Below, piece by piece: positions 11,389 through 24,098 of a stretch of 64,000 nucleotides of DNA (positions within the stretch are counted from its first letter, which is position 1; every line of letters begins with the position of its first letter). The notes beneath the pieces were generated by a model. That model saw only the letters and a program-made list of their open reading frames with translations, searched no databases and had not been told where the DNA came from. The translations under genes and the position numbers were made by a program. Source of the stretch: Plantago ovata (Eukaryota > Streptophyta > Magnoliopsida > Lamiales > Plantaginaceae); assembly GCA_028274465.1 (NCBI GenBank), contig CM051456.1, positions 93,916,753 to 93,980,752 on the forward strand. The letters run 5' to 3'.

Positions 11389-12681
11389 ATGCGGAGCACG
11401 AGATCTAGTGGAATTCCTCTTGTTGAACCTATTGCGGAGATTGATAGGGTATATCATCAAAGGAAGCGAGATAGTGCTAGAGTTGAGGTAGTTGAGGAAG
11501 ATTTCTCTGATTCTATGCAGGAGATTTTTAAGCAACCTGATTCTTGGGAAGGTTTTGTGATGGCTCGATCACTTTTGAAATCATGGGTTCAACCCAACCA
11601 GGAACGGATGAGAGGTCCGACTATTGTTCTTTCTGCTGCAACTCGTGATTTGGAGATTAAGAATCACATGTTCCAGCAGCTTTCGTAGTTCTACGGGTTG
11701 GCTAGGGAGGATGTTATGGGATTCTTGAATGACATTGAGGATTTCATCAACAATCTCCCAAAGCCTGGAGCAGGGATTACGGATGATGAGCTGAGGATGA
11801 AGGTCTTTGCTATGGGGCTAGGTGATAAAGCAAAGGCATGGTTAGGCTCTCTGGAAGTTGGGTCACTCGACACCTGGGCTAAGGTGTTTTTTGCTTTTAT
11901 GGGGAAATATTTTTCCCATACTCTTACTACCGCGCTGAAGGCGCAAATCAGTCGTTTCAAGCAAGACTATGATGAGACCATCTACACTGCTCTCGAGAGG
12001 TTCAAGGACCTCATGAAAAAATGCCCACACCATGGGATGGAACTTTCTGATCTTGTCCAACACTTCTACAATGCGCTCACATATGAGAGTCAACAGGTTG
12101 TGGATTTCCAATGCCGTGGAAATATTTGGGAGGAGACCGCCGAAGATGTGTGGGCGTGTTTTGAAAGGCTCGCGAAGGGATCTCAGTTCAAGGATCCGCG
12201 GGGCATGAACACAAGGCGTGTAATTGAAGCTCCAACAAAACCCGAGGTGCAGTTGAATGGTGTGAGTGGGGATAGGTTTGATGGCTTCGCCCATGTGATG
12301 AGGCAGGCTCTTAAGAGCTCAATGGGGCAGCCTCTTTCCAATGAAGTTTGCAGGGTATGCAAGAACTACGGCCATGGGGCTCATATGTGTAGGTCTGATC
12401 TAGCAAACGATGGTGTTTATTGGGTAGAAGCAGAAGAAGAAGAGGTGTTTGCTGCAGAATTTGGGGAGGCTAGCTATGGGCAAGATGGTAGGAATCCGCG
12501 TGGTGGATATTGGAAGAAGGGGTTCCGAAGTAACCAAGGTTGTGCACCTCAAAACCAGACCTATGGACCTAACCAAGACCGTAGTAATCTCAACTACGGT
12601 AATGATCATTGTGAGAACCCTACCCCTAGAACCGAAGCACCTAAGTCCAAGTCAACTGCTCTCTTGGACACTTTGCAGTAG
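11389..12681 (+). pseudogene. gag: Athila-type gag, one internal stop
   Basis: The frame opens at 11389 (MRSTRSSGIPLVEP) and is closed by a TAG at 11686-11688. It continues in phase from 11698 to 12681. The second part carries the plant gypsy capsid region, with GLGDKAKAWLGSLEVGS at about residues 40-56 and FKDLMKKCPHHGM near 103-114. A CCHC zinc knuckle follows with C218, C221, H226 and C231. The spacing and sequence are those of a retrotransposon Gag that packages element RNA into particles. The single stop and a second TAG at 12679 make it non-functional unless read through. Confidence 0.88.
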
Positions 12682-13549
12682 ATGGTGGATAATACCCAGG
12701 GTTTTATGAAGAGGTATGAGGAAGATTCGGAGAAGATGAGGGGTAAGCTTGATCAACTGGAGGCAAGTACTAGGCTTGCTCACCAAAAGATGCAAGAGCT
12801 CATCGACCGTGGAGCAAGTAGGGAGCAAGGGAAGTTGCCCAGTAACACGGAGAAGTCGATGTCGATAACCTTGGTAGGAGACCTTCCTGTGGAGATCACC
12901 ATTAAGAAGGTTGATGAGTGCAAGTGTTGTGCACAAGGTGAGCCTCCTTTGGCCAAGGAGGAAGACAAGGGACTTGGATTCGATGTGAGTGATGAGGAGG
13001 AGGAAGATTCCGAACCAATCACTGATAGTTTTGATGTTAAGGTTGGGATAGGTAGCCTCGATGATGTCCGTGCTACACTAGATACGAGAGCATTCTCTAA
13101 TGTGCTCCCAATGAATCTGTATGAGAAGAGTGGTCTAGGAAAGGTAGAGGAGCAAAAGGCCATTGTGCAACTGGCGGATGGATCCTTTTGTGAGGCCGAA
13201 AGGTGTTGTTCGAAATGTCTCTATGAGGATTGGTGGCACTTCTGTTTACACCAGTTTCGTGGTGATGCCAACATCGCGGTGTGGGATGAATGATGTGGTT
13301 CTTTTAGGAAGAGCTCTCTTGACCAAGGTGCGATCTGTGATCGACACCTACAGGGGATCTTGCACCATTGAGGTAGGTGGCAAGCAACATACGTTGCAGG
13401 CCATTTCTGTACATAATAGACATTCCATTGATTCTCACCCCATAAGCTTTTTTGGCCTTGCTGCGTTTGTTCATTCTCATTCTCAGGTACTAGGTATGAG
13501 AAAGAGATCCATGAAGGGGAAGGCTAGTGCCCGTCTGGAAAGGAACTAA
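12682..13549 (+). pseudogene. Post-gag region with degenerate aspartic protease
   Basis: After the TAG at 12679-12681 the sequence stays open in the gag frame to 13293. It encodes a helical, charged stretch (SEKMRGKLDQLEASTRLAHQ) and then an acidic linker. The retroviral-type protease site reads DTRAFSNVLP, where family members have D-T/L-G-A-S at the same place, so the catalytic triplet is damaged. A frameshift near 13190 moves the rest of the protease-like sequence into a second frame ending at 13549. No reverse transcriptase, RNase H or integrase follows, which is the key anomaly of element 2. Confidence 0.75.
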
Positions 13550-13784
13550 GGAACAAAAAGAAGTCGAGTCAGAGACTAATAAACAATGGCGCTTTCCGGG
13601 AGCCAACCCGGAGTTTTTATTGCTTTCTTGCATTGCATGCATACATCGAACAATTTGTTTTTTGATAGTTTTTGGTAGTTTGTGTAATGTTTTGTGCTTT
13701 TTGTATGTGTTACAGTGAAGTCTTTCGAGTGTTTCAGTGAGAAAAATATTTTGGAGTGAAAATAAGGGGCCGAAAAAATTCGGC

Positions 13785-14055
13785 CCCCAGCCTCTGTAAG
13801 TGGGAGGCGCACCGCCTCCCATGGGGGGTGGTCCGCCTCCCACCTCCAGAGAGCTAGCGGCTCTCTGGAGGTGAGAGGCGCACCGCCTCCCATGGGGGGC
13901 AGTCCGCCCCACACCTCCAGAGAGTTGGCAACTCTCTTGAGGCGAGAGGCGGACCGCCGCCCATGGGGGGCGGTCCGCCCCTCAACGCCCGAGAGCTCCA
14001 GCTCTCGGGCGGTGTGGGGCGCACCGCCTCCCACCCGGGGTGGTCCGCCCCACAG
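13785..14055. repeat. GC-rich tandem palindromic repeats in element 2
   Basis: About four units of 65-75 bp carry GGAGGCGCACCGCCTCCC-like palindromes, then CATGGGGGG, then a second palindrome such as CTCCAGAGAGC...GCTCTCTGGAG. The stretch sits between the protease remnant and the leader of the additional ORF, in AT-rich surroundings. Frames on both strands are artefacts of composition. It resembles in style, but not in sequence, the GC cluster at 1291-1650. Confidence 0.85.
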
Positions 14056-14837
14056 CTCCAGAACCTTAAAAAACGGGACTTAGTCCCAAATTCCTCCATT
14101 CATCATTCTTCTTCTTCTTCTTACTTACTCCCAAAACCAAAATCTTCAAAAACCTTCTCTCTTCCATAATTCTTCCAATTCTCCACCAAATTTTGTGTTC
14201 TTTAGCTTGAATCAAAGCCCATTACATGCTCTTCATCTTTATTCGAACAAATATCTTCATACTTCATCCAATTTCCAGATCTGAGGTAATCTCTCAAGAA
14301 CCCTAATTTTCTAAATTGGGCGTTTCTTGATTTTTGCTTCAATTGAGCTTATATGTTGTATGGGTTACTTGTTTGTGTGTTTATTACATGATTTCTCTAT
14401 CAATTGCATGCTTAATTTTGTTGGGATGGTTGAATTGGGGCTTTTGCTCAATTAGGATTCTAAGTCTTGATTGCATTGTTTTGATTCTTTCATGCCTTAT
14501 TAAATTCCAGCAAATTGATATGATGATTATGAATTACTTGGTAGAACACTTGATTGGGTAGATTGTGTGTTTTTTTGGTGATTTTCGACCCTATGGTATG
14601 TATGTTGCCTTATGAATTTGAGGTTATTCGTTGTCTAGCATGAACTTTAATTGTGATATAGTACATGATTGAGATGAATTGCATGATTGTTCTTAGCATA
14701 GGTTAGCTAGACTAGAACATGGGTTAAGGGAGTAGAATTAGTCGAAGTTGACACTCGATTACTTGCACACATTGCATTTGCATTAGCATATCGTTTTTTG
14801 TTGAGTACAAGATACTAATTGCTGCGTTTCAGGTACC
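14056..14837 (+). promoter_or_regulatory. Leader with probable intron upstream of the additional ORF
   Basis: The leader is CT-rich (TTCTTCTTCTTC near 14107) and then looks like a plant 5' UTR intron. A donor GAG/GTAATC lies at 14286 and an acceptor TTTCAG ends at 14832, five bases before the ATG at 14838. The 547-bp AT- and T-rich interval has typical plant intron composition. It implies that the downstream ORF is expressed from a spliced RNA, either a subgenomic transcript or one from its own promoter. No clear TATA box was found. Confidence 0.55.
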
Positions 14838-16147
14838 ATGGATCGTGATAAGAAGAAAGCAGGGACATCCAAGAGCAAGAAGGGAAAGGGAGCAGCCTCG
14901 AGCTCCCAAGCCAACGAAGCCTATGAACCATCGCTCCAAGAGATCTCCATTCGACTGGATCTTGAGGAGGAAGCTGCAATTAAGCCCCGCTCGATAGTCT
15001 GTGACAACAAAATCCAAATCCTAACAAGCTATGCTAACACACCGGCATGCCGAATGCTCTACAACTTGGAGGGGAGAAGGAACTGGAAGTGGTACACCTC
15101 CAACCGGTTCAATGGGTACGATGTATCGCTACTTCAAGAGTTCTACATAGGATACACAGACCGTGCGGACATGGGGGCATCCCAGTATGGAACACACTAG
15201 TGTCGTGAACCCCCCAATCGATTTCTGACTTCATCCACTTAGGGGAACGAGAGTTCACCGGGAGTGCAAACGTATACAAGTACTCGAGGGCAGGCCGGGT
15301 GATTGACGACAGCGTCACAGAGGTGATCTGCCACAAGGATTATGTGTACCCATATGGTAATAGAACAGAGAGACTAGAGAGGAAGGACCTCAATCTCGAG
15401 GCTAGGACGGCTATGAAGTTCATCATGGCCAATCTCATTCCTCGGACCAATGATACTTCGATTCAGCCATGGTATGTAGAGCTTATCTACTGTCTTTTGG
15501 GTAGGCATCGTATTGACATCGGCAACATCATCTATGAAGAGTACGAGCGGCATTGGAACAAAAAGAAGAAGCCATTTGTCTTTCCTTGCCTGATCACCGC
15601 CTACTGCAAGTACCACGGGGTTGATGGTATAGATGAGACGGGCTCAGTCACCTCGGCCTTGACTCCAACATCTATCACTGAGCAGGAGCATAGGTTCTGA
15701 CAGACCATACCTTCAGCTGCCGCCGCCGATAACGCACCACCTTCCCCACCGAGTGATGAGGATGACATGGAGACCGATGATCGGGACCCTATTCCAGACA
15801 CCGTCGCTCCTAGTGGGTCACAACAGCCACCACGGGTCGCACGTGGTTCCCGAGGATTTGATTTTACTGAGCTCAGGACCTACCTCGATGACAGATTCCG
15901 TGGGTTCGATGCCAATGTTGCAACTCTGACCACCACTGTACAGGGTTTGCAGCATACTCTTGATTAATATGTTGCCCGACGCAACAGTGATTGGAAGCTC
16001 GCGGAGGAGCATCGCCGGAACGATAGGCAGCTCATTTTGCAGCAGCAGATGCTCTGGGACCGGAAGCAGGAGACCCTACAGCAGTCCCAGGATCTTCTCT
16101 CTGACATGTGGAACGACTATTACGGGGATTATGACCCGGATTACTAG
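14838..16147 (+). pseudogene. Additional ORF, plant transposon-protein type, broken
   Basis: The start ATG at 14838 has a strong context (TACCATGG). The product begins with a lysine/serine-rich tail (MDRDKKKAGTSKSKKGKG). A segment around 15420-15620 with FIMANLIPRTNDTSIQPW and later FPCLITAYCKYHGV resembles the family annotated in plants as putative plant transposon protein, a domain of unknown function linked to Athila and copia elements. The C-terminal part has an acidic linker, a helical QQ-rich segment and ends near NDYYGDYDPDY. One frameshift near 15170 and stops at about 15207, 15698 and 15965 break it. It has no membrane segment, so an envelope role is not supported. Confidence 0.7.
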
Positions 16148-17199
16148 TCTTTTCACATGTCCATTCTGGTATACTCAGCCGACAGAGGCTACACATCCGG
16201 TAACATCTAGTATCTCTTTATATTCCTCATTCTCTCTTTTGCTAGGGACCGACTTGAGCTTCATGTGGGGGAGGGGGTGTTTTGTGAACTATGATGTTAG
16301 TATTGTATGACTTGTGTCGTTGAGTATTGTATCTTGTACCTTTGTTTGCACGTTTACCGCTTTCTTAGGATTTAGTTTGTTCGTATGCATTCATCCTTAG
16401 TCTAGTTTTGCATGATGTTGTGTGGAGTTTATTGCCAAATTTTTTGAACTTTTTATTGTATAGACTAAGTGTTTGTGACCATTGCCCATACATTGCATCT
16501 CTATGGAATAGTTTGAGGTTTGTCTCGCTTGGCTTGTCATATTTGTATGTGCACTAGTTAAACTTGGTAGTCTCGACATCACTATGTGGTGTTTTCTCTA
16601 CTGCGGTTCGCGAAGGACTTATAAAATGTTGCGTGTTAGAGTCTTTGGTTGTATTCTCGTGTAATTATGTACCTAAGAGGCAACAAGTCTTCACCTTGCT
16701 TTTTGAGATTGCTAAATGCCTAGGAAGGAGGTAGAGTGAGGTGTGTGATCCTTTGTTTGAAACCTATTCTAACGAATAGGTTTGGGTAGGGCGTTACTCT
16801 TTGTATGACTTGTTCTTCGTATAGTTGAGTCGTGTTGACTTTGTTTTTCTTTTCTTGTGAGTTTGTGCAACCTATTCTTCCGAATAGGTTTGGGGAGGTC
16901 GTTGTAGTGTCATTTTTATTTCCTATCGTTGTACTTTCATTGTGCTACTGCTGGCTATATACAAAAAAAAAAAAAAAAAAAAAAAAAAAAGGAGAAAAGA
17001 AAAAAAAAGAAAAAAAAATTGAATTCCAGAATCTGGAAAAGAAAAAAAAAGAAAAAAAAGAATAAGACCCAAAAAACACAAAAGAAGGGTCCAAGCAAGC
17101 CAAAAAGCAGTTTTAGCAAAGTATTGCACTATGTTTCAGCTTTTGTAGTAGTTCGTAATCGAGTTGTAAATTCTTCCTTGTGTTTATTGTGTTGCCTAG
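16148..17199. other. Non-coding 3' part of element 2
   Basis: No gene is visible. Two small hairpins of the form CCTATTC...GAATAGG occur near 16766-16786 and 16871-16891. A long A-rich/purine tract occupies about 16962-17060 and gives a meaningless lysine-rich frame. A polypurine-like GGAGAAGC segment lies near 18107, before the 3' LTR. Confidence 0.6.
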
Positions 17200-17626
<427 letters not shown>

Positions 17627-19200
17627 TTGCCTAGTTCAAGGCCTGTTCTAGACCACCCTCGTCCTGCCATTCAAGAAGTGGTGAAGAGTTTTTGCTTTGA
17701 GAGTCGGGTAGAATAGGGGAGTGTTGTCTTTTAGGGAACCCTACTTCGTTTGATGAGAGCCAGTATTGATTCGACCTCTCTTGAGGGAAAGTCTCACTTG
17801 GTGAACAGTAGTAAGCCCTCAGTTTCATAGGCACGGGGCAACCATTTGTATTTTAACATGCATTATTACGTCGTCATGGAATAGGTCCAGGTAGAGAATG
17901 TTACGAGAGACTCTCTTGTTTAACAAAGTGCATATGTGAATGTGTATAGGTTCAATTGAGACATTCCTCAACCTACTTCCATGTTATGATTTGTATGGTC
18001 TTTGTTCATAAGCATTTGGTAGATACAATCGATTAGTTCTTCTTGTTTGGCATGAGACTCCTCTTTGTGTTGCATGTAGGTTGCATAGAGTCTAGCTAGT
18101 TGCTTGAGGAGAAGCAAAGGTTCGGTTCGGGGAGTTTGATGACAGTGTTTTTTACACTATCATTCGGGTCTTTTTCACCAATTTAGCTATCCTCTTGCAT
18201 GCATTTTAGTGCATTTTGTTAGAATAGTGTCACGTTTCCATTTTCTTTGATATTTTCAGGATTTAGGTGAAAATTGCACTTTTGGATATGATTCATGGCG
18301 AAACATTGAAGTTTTGGTGCAACGAGATCACCCGTGGTGTGTCAAGGAGTACCGGGACATGTTTCCAGGCCAAAAGACCAAGTTTCGGAGCTCAAAACCG
18401 TGCCCAAGGCCAAAATCGAAGACCCGGAGGAAGAAAAGGCACGGACAACTCTCTGCCCGTGCCAGGCGCACCGCCTGGTGTTCGGCGATCCGCCTGGGAG
18501 CTGCCGACAGACAACTATATATATTTGTAAAGTTGTGAATTTTCAGATCTTAGATCATTATTTTGCAGACTTAAACCCTAGAGCTTGTTCTGGGTATTTT
18601 TTTCTCTTAGAACTACATTATCTTAGGAATTTGGAGCACCAAGGTAGAGATTCGGACATCTTTTGATCTGACCTTGCTAGCAACTTGTGAGTTTAGCCAT
18701 TCACCGAAGATTGACAACCCTCGGTGGTAACTTTGTATCTCACCCTTTTCATACTCTAGCTTTTCAATTCAATGATGTTTTCACATATGATTGCTTGTGT
18801 TGATTTAGATTTTGATATGAGTAGCTAAGTTTCTAGTTGGTGATAGTATGTAAATGCGTAGCTAGGTTCATATTGTGCATGATTGAGTTTGAGTCTTTTA
18901 CTTGTTTAATTATCTTAATTCGATTCTTTGATCCGACTAAGCCAATATCTTCGAAAGTGTTAGAAACACTAGGACAATTCAAGATCATCGATTTAATAAT
19001 TATAATTATCAAGTACTGCTTGAACTAAGCCTGGCAACCTTATAGATAGGAATCTTTCAAAATACACGTCTACAAATCTGTCTTTTGGTATTTGTTAATT
19101 CGAATTACTTTTAAAGCAGTACGAGTTGCACTTTCATGCATAATTAGAACCCGATGCTTAGAATGAGCATACTATCATCAGCTCTCATCATATATTGTTA

Positions 19201-20163
19201 GGGCCGGTATCTTTTTAGGGTATCAATAGCGTATCTAATAACAGATTAGTACCCATTAGACAAACAATTACATTTTAGGGGCGAATTTGACCATGGTGGC
19301 GCTCTAAGCACTGTTCCAAAATCAGATTTTTGGACAGCCAAACAAGATTATGTGGGAGGACTAAAATGTAATTGAATTTTACATATTTTTAGTCTTTTCT
19401 TTATTTTTCTTTTCTTTTTTACTTTTTTCTTTTCCTTTTTCTTTTCATTTTTCTTCTCTTCTTCTTCTTCAAGTCTAGTACCGGAATCCGGTACGGACTT
19501 GAAAAACTCCCAGATCGAAAAAGCTCCGATCTGGGAGCTCGTCTCCGATTTGGGAGCTCCACAAGCTCCTTGACCGGAGCTTTTACAAGCTCCGATCAGG
19601 GAGCTTGCAAGCTCCGACCTGGGAGCTTAAGTGCTCCCAGATCGGAGCTTTGCAGCTCCCGATCTGGGAGCTGCACAAGCTCCTTGACCGGAGCTTGTAA
19701 GCTCCGGTCAGGGAGCTTGCAAGCTCCGACCTGGGAGCTCAAGTGCTCCCAGATCGGAGGTTTGTAGCTCCCGATCTGGGAGCTGCACAAGCTCCTTGAC
19801 CGGAAGCTCCGGTCAAGGAGCTTGCAAGCTCTAATCTGGGAGCTTAAGTGCTCCCAGATCGGAGCTTGTATTATTCCGGCCGGTGGGAGCAGAGCTCCGG
19901 TCCGGTGACCGGAGTTCTGAAGAAGAAGATCGAAGAAGAAGAAAGGGAGAAAAAAATAAAAAGAAAAAAATATATAAAAGATTTAAAAAAGGAAAATAAT
20001 TTTTTCTTACTGTAGCTAAGTCCTTGTTTGTTTGGGCATGAAATTCTCGGTGGCAAAGTTGTAAATATTGAGCAGTCAACCCAAAAAGGTACTAAAATGT
20101 TATTGTTGAACTAAAGGGTATTAATCTGTTATTAGGTGTCACAAGGATACCCTTGCATGATCT
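19201..20163. mobile_element. 963-bp TIR element in the LTR (Mutator-like MITE?)
   Basis: The 5' LTR shows the empty site ATATTGTTA/AGTCAAG. Here that site is opened and flanked by ATATTGTTA (19192-19200) and ATATTATTA (20164-20172), a 9-bp target duplication with one mismatch. The ends are imperfect inverted repeats of about 75 bp; the best block is CTAATAACAGATTAGTACCC against the complement of its right-hand counterpart near 20117-20138. A 9-bp duplication with long inverted repeats suggests a Mutator-like element. No transposase is present. The core is the palindromic array described separately. Confidence 0.8.
19497..19915. repeat. GCTCC/GGAGC palindrome array with 112-114 bp higher order
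   Basis: Some twenty short inverted units built on GCTCC...GGAGC, such as GCTCCTTGACCGGAGC and CTCCCAGATCGGAGC, follow each other. A larger period is visible: CAAGCTCCTTGACCGG starts at 19562, 19676 and 19788. The units lack constant spacers and sit within a TIR element, so this is a composition-driven satellite-like core and not a CRISPR array. Confidence 0.88.
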
Positions 20164-21417
20164 ATATTATTAAGTCAAGCTAAGTTAAATTTGTTTTCTG
20201 AATTTATGTATAGTTATTTAGCTAAAGCTAGTTAAGTCCCTAGAGATCGACACTCGAGGTCATCTTACCTCTGCACTACGTGTTTTGTGTAGTTGTGAGT
20301 TGCCCTTTGGCTTTCAAACAAATTTATTTGATTGTTCGAGTCTGACAATCTCGTTCATGAGTATGTAGTCTGGTTTAGAATACAGGTTGAGCTTGTTAAG
20401 CCTGTTATTACTGTTTGATTGCACTATAGTACCATCACGGTTCCTAGTGTTAATTAATGTTTGATCTCTGTTGGATTGTTGTTATGGTTGCAGCTAATTC
20501 CTCCATTAATAACTGTATGGCGTAATTAGATAATTGAAGCATATGACGTTTGTGATTGTTAGTTGTAGAAATAATATTAGTTGGGGTATGGTTGGATGTT
20601 GATGCAGATATGGAGAAGATAGAAGTGTCTGTGAATTCAAATATAGAGAAGAAAACTTATTGCATTCCTGTTTGTGTAGCCTGATTCAGAATTCAAGTTG
20701 AGGTTGTCTTTAACTCTACTTAACTTTCTTCTCATTTGGAGCATAGGGAAGAAAACTTATAGCATTCCTACACCAACATTGGTTGAATTTTCTTGCATTT
20801 GTTGATTAGAAACAGAGTTATTTGGCAAAACCATTGTTAGATATGATGCTCAAGACCTGTTGCACTAACAGCCATTGCTTTGATATCTATGCAACTTTTC
20901 ATGTATTTGATTTCGCCAGTATGGCCTTCCAAATTTTATTTCTACTTCTGAAGTTCTTTTTCTTTTTATGTATACTTGCAGAATGTTTCAGGTTCCTCTC
21001 CAAAAGCCGCATCCTTGAAACAAGATTTTACAGACATTTCAGCTACTGCAAGTTGTGATAATTACATAGATGAGCATGCTTCTTATCTATGATCTTCATT
21101 CTTTACATGTTAGCCACTTCAAAATATGTTGGTATCATTGCTTTGGGATATCGGCCAGCCAAATCAAACAAGCTAAACCATTGTGTAGCTGATTCGCTAA
21201 TGAGCACTGCACTGGAAATTATGTTATGCATTTTTGGTGACATGGTCGTGGTAAAAATGATGTGTAATGAATTTTTACTTGTTTTATGGTGTAAAATAAC
21301 GATCTCTACACTGAATCCAAAATGCTTTTATGATTGTTTCAGTGATCCAGCAATTTCAAGTTTGAATTTTCAGTGTATATATGAGTTGATGTTCATGGTC
21401 TTGTTTTATTGTTTCAG

Positions 21418-21500
21418 GACAACACTATTAATTCTCCCCCTACTTACAAATTTTATGCCTTATTTAATAGTCCTGTTTGGGAGAATTAATAGTCTTGTCG
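21418..21500. repeat. Hairpin with 21-bp arms
   Basis: GACAACACTATTAATTCTCC and its complement GGGAGAATTAATAGTCTTGTC (one mismatch) enclose about 40 bp. It follows a TTTCAG acceptor-like site. It could be a tiny MITE or a fold-back; I found no clear target duplication. Confidence 0.6.
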
Positions 21501-21998
21501 ATCAAAAATCTAGCTGAAGGGTACAGTTAGCCCTGTTTTGTCCTGTCCGATGCTCTCTCTTCCAACCTTCTAATTCTTTAGTAATAGTATGCTTTTCACC
21601 AACACCGTAGGTGATAAGTCGCATTAAGAACTGGACTCTAGGCTTCATGGGTAACAGAGATAGGATAACCAATATCAGAGCCTCTAGAAGATATGTAAAA
21701 CGCCAGTTCAATTCACCAAACACTCCAGTTCCAAAAACAAAACGGTCCAATAATGAATCAGTTGAAGAGCGTCGAAAACCTAAAATCCCAAAATTAGCTT
21801 TAAGCCCCAAAGCAATTATTACAATTATTACACATCCACTGTTAGATCAAAAGCAACCCCTCTTCATCCAACGGTTCCTGAAAATACAGTCACTCTTTTT
21901 CTTGTGACCTTGCTAGCTTTGAATTTTGATAGTGATCAGTTAGTACTATTTAGCCACATTTTCTCATTCTTAGTCTTAGTCTTTGTATTTGTTAATTA

Positions 21999-22260
21999 CT
22001 CCCTCCATCTATCTTTAATTGTCTCATTTTTTGACTTTGACCGGTCAACCACCGTGTTCAATTTTGACTCTAAATTACTCTTAAACTATAATGATAAAAA
22101 ATTTAACGTAATTATATTATGAAAATATAGACTTTAAATTTTCATAATATAATTTGATTATATATTTTACAATTATAATTTAAGAGTAATTTTTAGTCAA
22201 AATCGAACATGGTTGACCGATCAAAGTCAAAATGGGACAATTAAAGATAGATGGAGGTAG
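21999..22260. mobile_element. Stowaway MITE (262 bp, TA target)
   Basis: Inverted termini CTCCCTCCATCTATC and GATAGATGGAGGTAG are flanked by TA on both sides, the signature of Tc1/mariner-related Stowaway elements. The arms pair over most of the length, including the GACTTTGACCGGTCAACC region and its counterpart. There is no coding capacity. Confidence 0.95.
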
Positions 22261-24098
22261 TAATTAGTATGCAGTTTGTTTATTTACATCTTGCACACCA
22301 TGATACCAATCTCCCTCTATGTTACCATTCCGGATGTTAGTGATGAGACTGGTGAAATCTCGTACGAAGCCTAGTCTCTTGATGAAAGCTCCTTTGTTAT
22401 TGCTGCTCGGGAACATTGAGTCTTATATGTACACGAGCTTCTCCATTCTGCGAATAACTCAGCTATGAACTTTTTTAAGCAAAAGGATGCTGATATCTTC
22501 ATCATAATTTTTCCAGGTCATATCAACTGCTTCATGCTTTGGAGTTTAAGCAGTGCTAGCAAACGGATGTCTGTGCTCGTGCGAAATGAGGAAAATCAGT
22601 TGTTACTCTTCTCCAAGTGCTGACACGTAATTTCATTCTCAGTTTAAATAGATTTATGATGTATGTAATAACCATGCACATCTGATTGTTATGTAATTAT
22701 ATTAGGTTGTCATTTAAAATCATTTGAACGTGTTCGAAACAAATATTAAACAGAGAACAGTTGCAGTGCATTATTTAATAAGCATGCAGAAGGTTTATAT
22801 CGTCTTGAACAGTTTATCAATTGAGAGCACGAGTTCGTTAGTTAGCAATTTTAGTTTACTCAACCACATGAATATTTTCTAAGATGTTCAATTCACTGTG
22901 AAGGGATCAGAAGTAGTTGGAGATGGACGGAGGAAGTAAATACAAAAGACATTTTTGTTGATGAATGAATGCTAGCTTGCTATATTTGATTCAAGAAGTT
23001 ATCCTATTTTTGTGCAAATGTGGGGTTCATAAAATGGATTTGCAAATAGACTTGTGCATACTTGTGAAAGTACCACATGTCCAGTTCTATTACAAGCTGG
23101 TGAATTCAACCCCTTCAAAAAATTATCTGAAACTAAGGAGAATAGGTGGTCTGAAGGAAGAGACGAGAACTCGTAACGTGTCTGTTTCTTCTGTCGTATT
23201 TATATCTACAGAAATCTTCTTAGCCACAGAGTACATGATCATATCTTCGTGTTCGATTGTACAAATTCTAGCTACTCTATAGTCCATTCATTTGCCGTAA
23301 AAGGTAACTGTATTTCCTGTTATTTTGAAACAGAATCTCCGGTATGAAGAAAAGATACGTGAAAAGCCACTCAAGGAAGGTGTCATTTCCTGAACTCATA
23401 TTTATGAAAGAGGTGATGCTACATTTCTCACCCCCTACCTTAAACACACAGACACTAAAAAAAAAAGGAACTAAGTGCATGACAGTTTTTGAATATTGGC
23501 CTTTTGCATTATAGGTGACAGGAATTTATACTGATAATATTCTTAAATTAACGGATTTTATTGAGCTAGAATATTCATCTTCACCTTCAACATGTACTCT
23601 GCTATTTGCTTCTGCAGGATATTCCCCATGTCAGGCTGCAGAGCTATCATGCATGCTGAGAGTCTGGTGAACTATCCCTCTTTAATCCCAGTGGTACATA
23701 AGTGCCCCTTACAACCATTTATCCAGAAAATTACTACATAATTGTTAGTGAGTTTTTAATTTATACATGAAAATGTAACATTCATTTTAGTTAGTTTATT
23801 CTGTTTTGTAAAGAAAGAAGATATGAAAACAGGCAAGTTATGCTTTTTCCTGATCGATGAGTTAAGACTTAAGAGTATCTATGAATATGGAATTGCCAAA
23901 TTGGAAGATAATTGTGAACCCCTGCTGTCCCATGTAGAATATGCAAGTTCTTGTTTCCATGTCCATAAAATGATTGAAGTTGGATTTAATGAATGGTTGA
24001 TGATTTCATTTTCTCATAAGTGTAGGAGTTTACTTTTAAATGCAGGTTGTTATTTCTGGAGAAACATGGCAGAGTTTCAGTCCAGCAGGGGTGCAGTC

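Larger units (their letters stand above)
18137..20357 (+). repeat. 3' LTR of element 2, interrupted
   Basis: It starts TGATGACAGTG after CGGGGAGT, a polypurine-like stretch, and ends CTCGTTCA. Without the 963-bp insertion at 19201-20163 and its duplicated target it is about 1249 bp, against 1272 bp for the 5' LTR, with few differences. Small indels (for example near 19040, where the 5' copy has an extra AGCCAAGTATTATG-like segment) distinguish the copies. Confidence 0.9.
20358..24045 (+). other. Remnant of an unrecognised spliced host gene
   Basis: No long frame exists, but several exon-like islands are bounded by splice signals. These include one opening with ATGGAGAAGATAG near 20610, one after TTGCAG near 20982 (reading NVSGSSPKAASLKQDFTD), one after TTTCAG near 21418 and one after AAACAG near 23334 (NLRYEEKIREKPLKEG). 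I recognise none of these peptides. They may belong to the same gene as the exon interrupted at 24098. The islands may equally be chance, and intervening stops suggest decay. A Stowaway MITE lies within. Confidence 0.3.

Noticed and set aside
13490..14169. Several 60-150 codon frames on both strands of element 2
   Set aside because: They follow the tandem GC-palindrome block, overlap each other antisense and end arbitrarily.
14838..16147. Envelope gene of an Athila-type element
   Set aside because: The position fits, but there is no signal peptide or membrane segment, and the sequence resembles the plant transposon-protein family instead.
19497..19915. CRISPR-like regular repeats
   Set aside because: Units are palindromes without unique spacers, inside a plant TIR element; no cas genes exist and the host is a eukaryote.
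21502..21907. Overlapping roughly 100-codon frames on opposite strands
   Set aside because: Neither resembles a known domain; they overlap antisense and the region shows decay.
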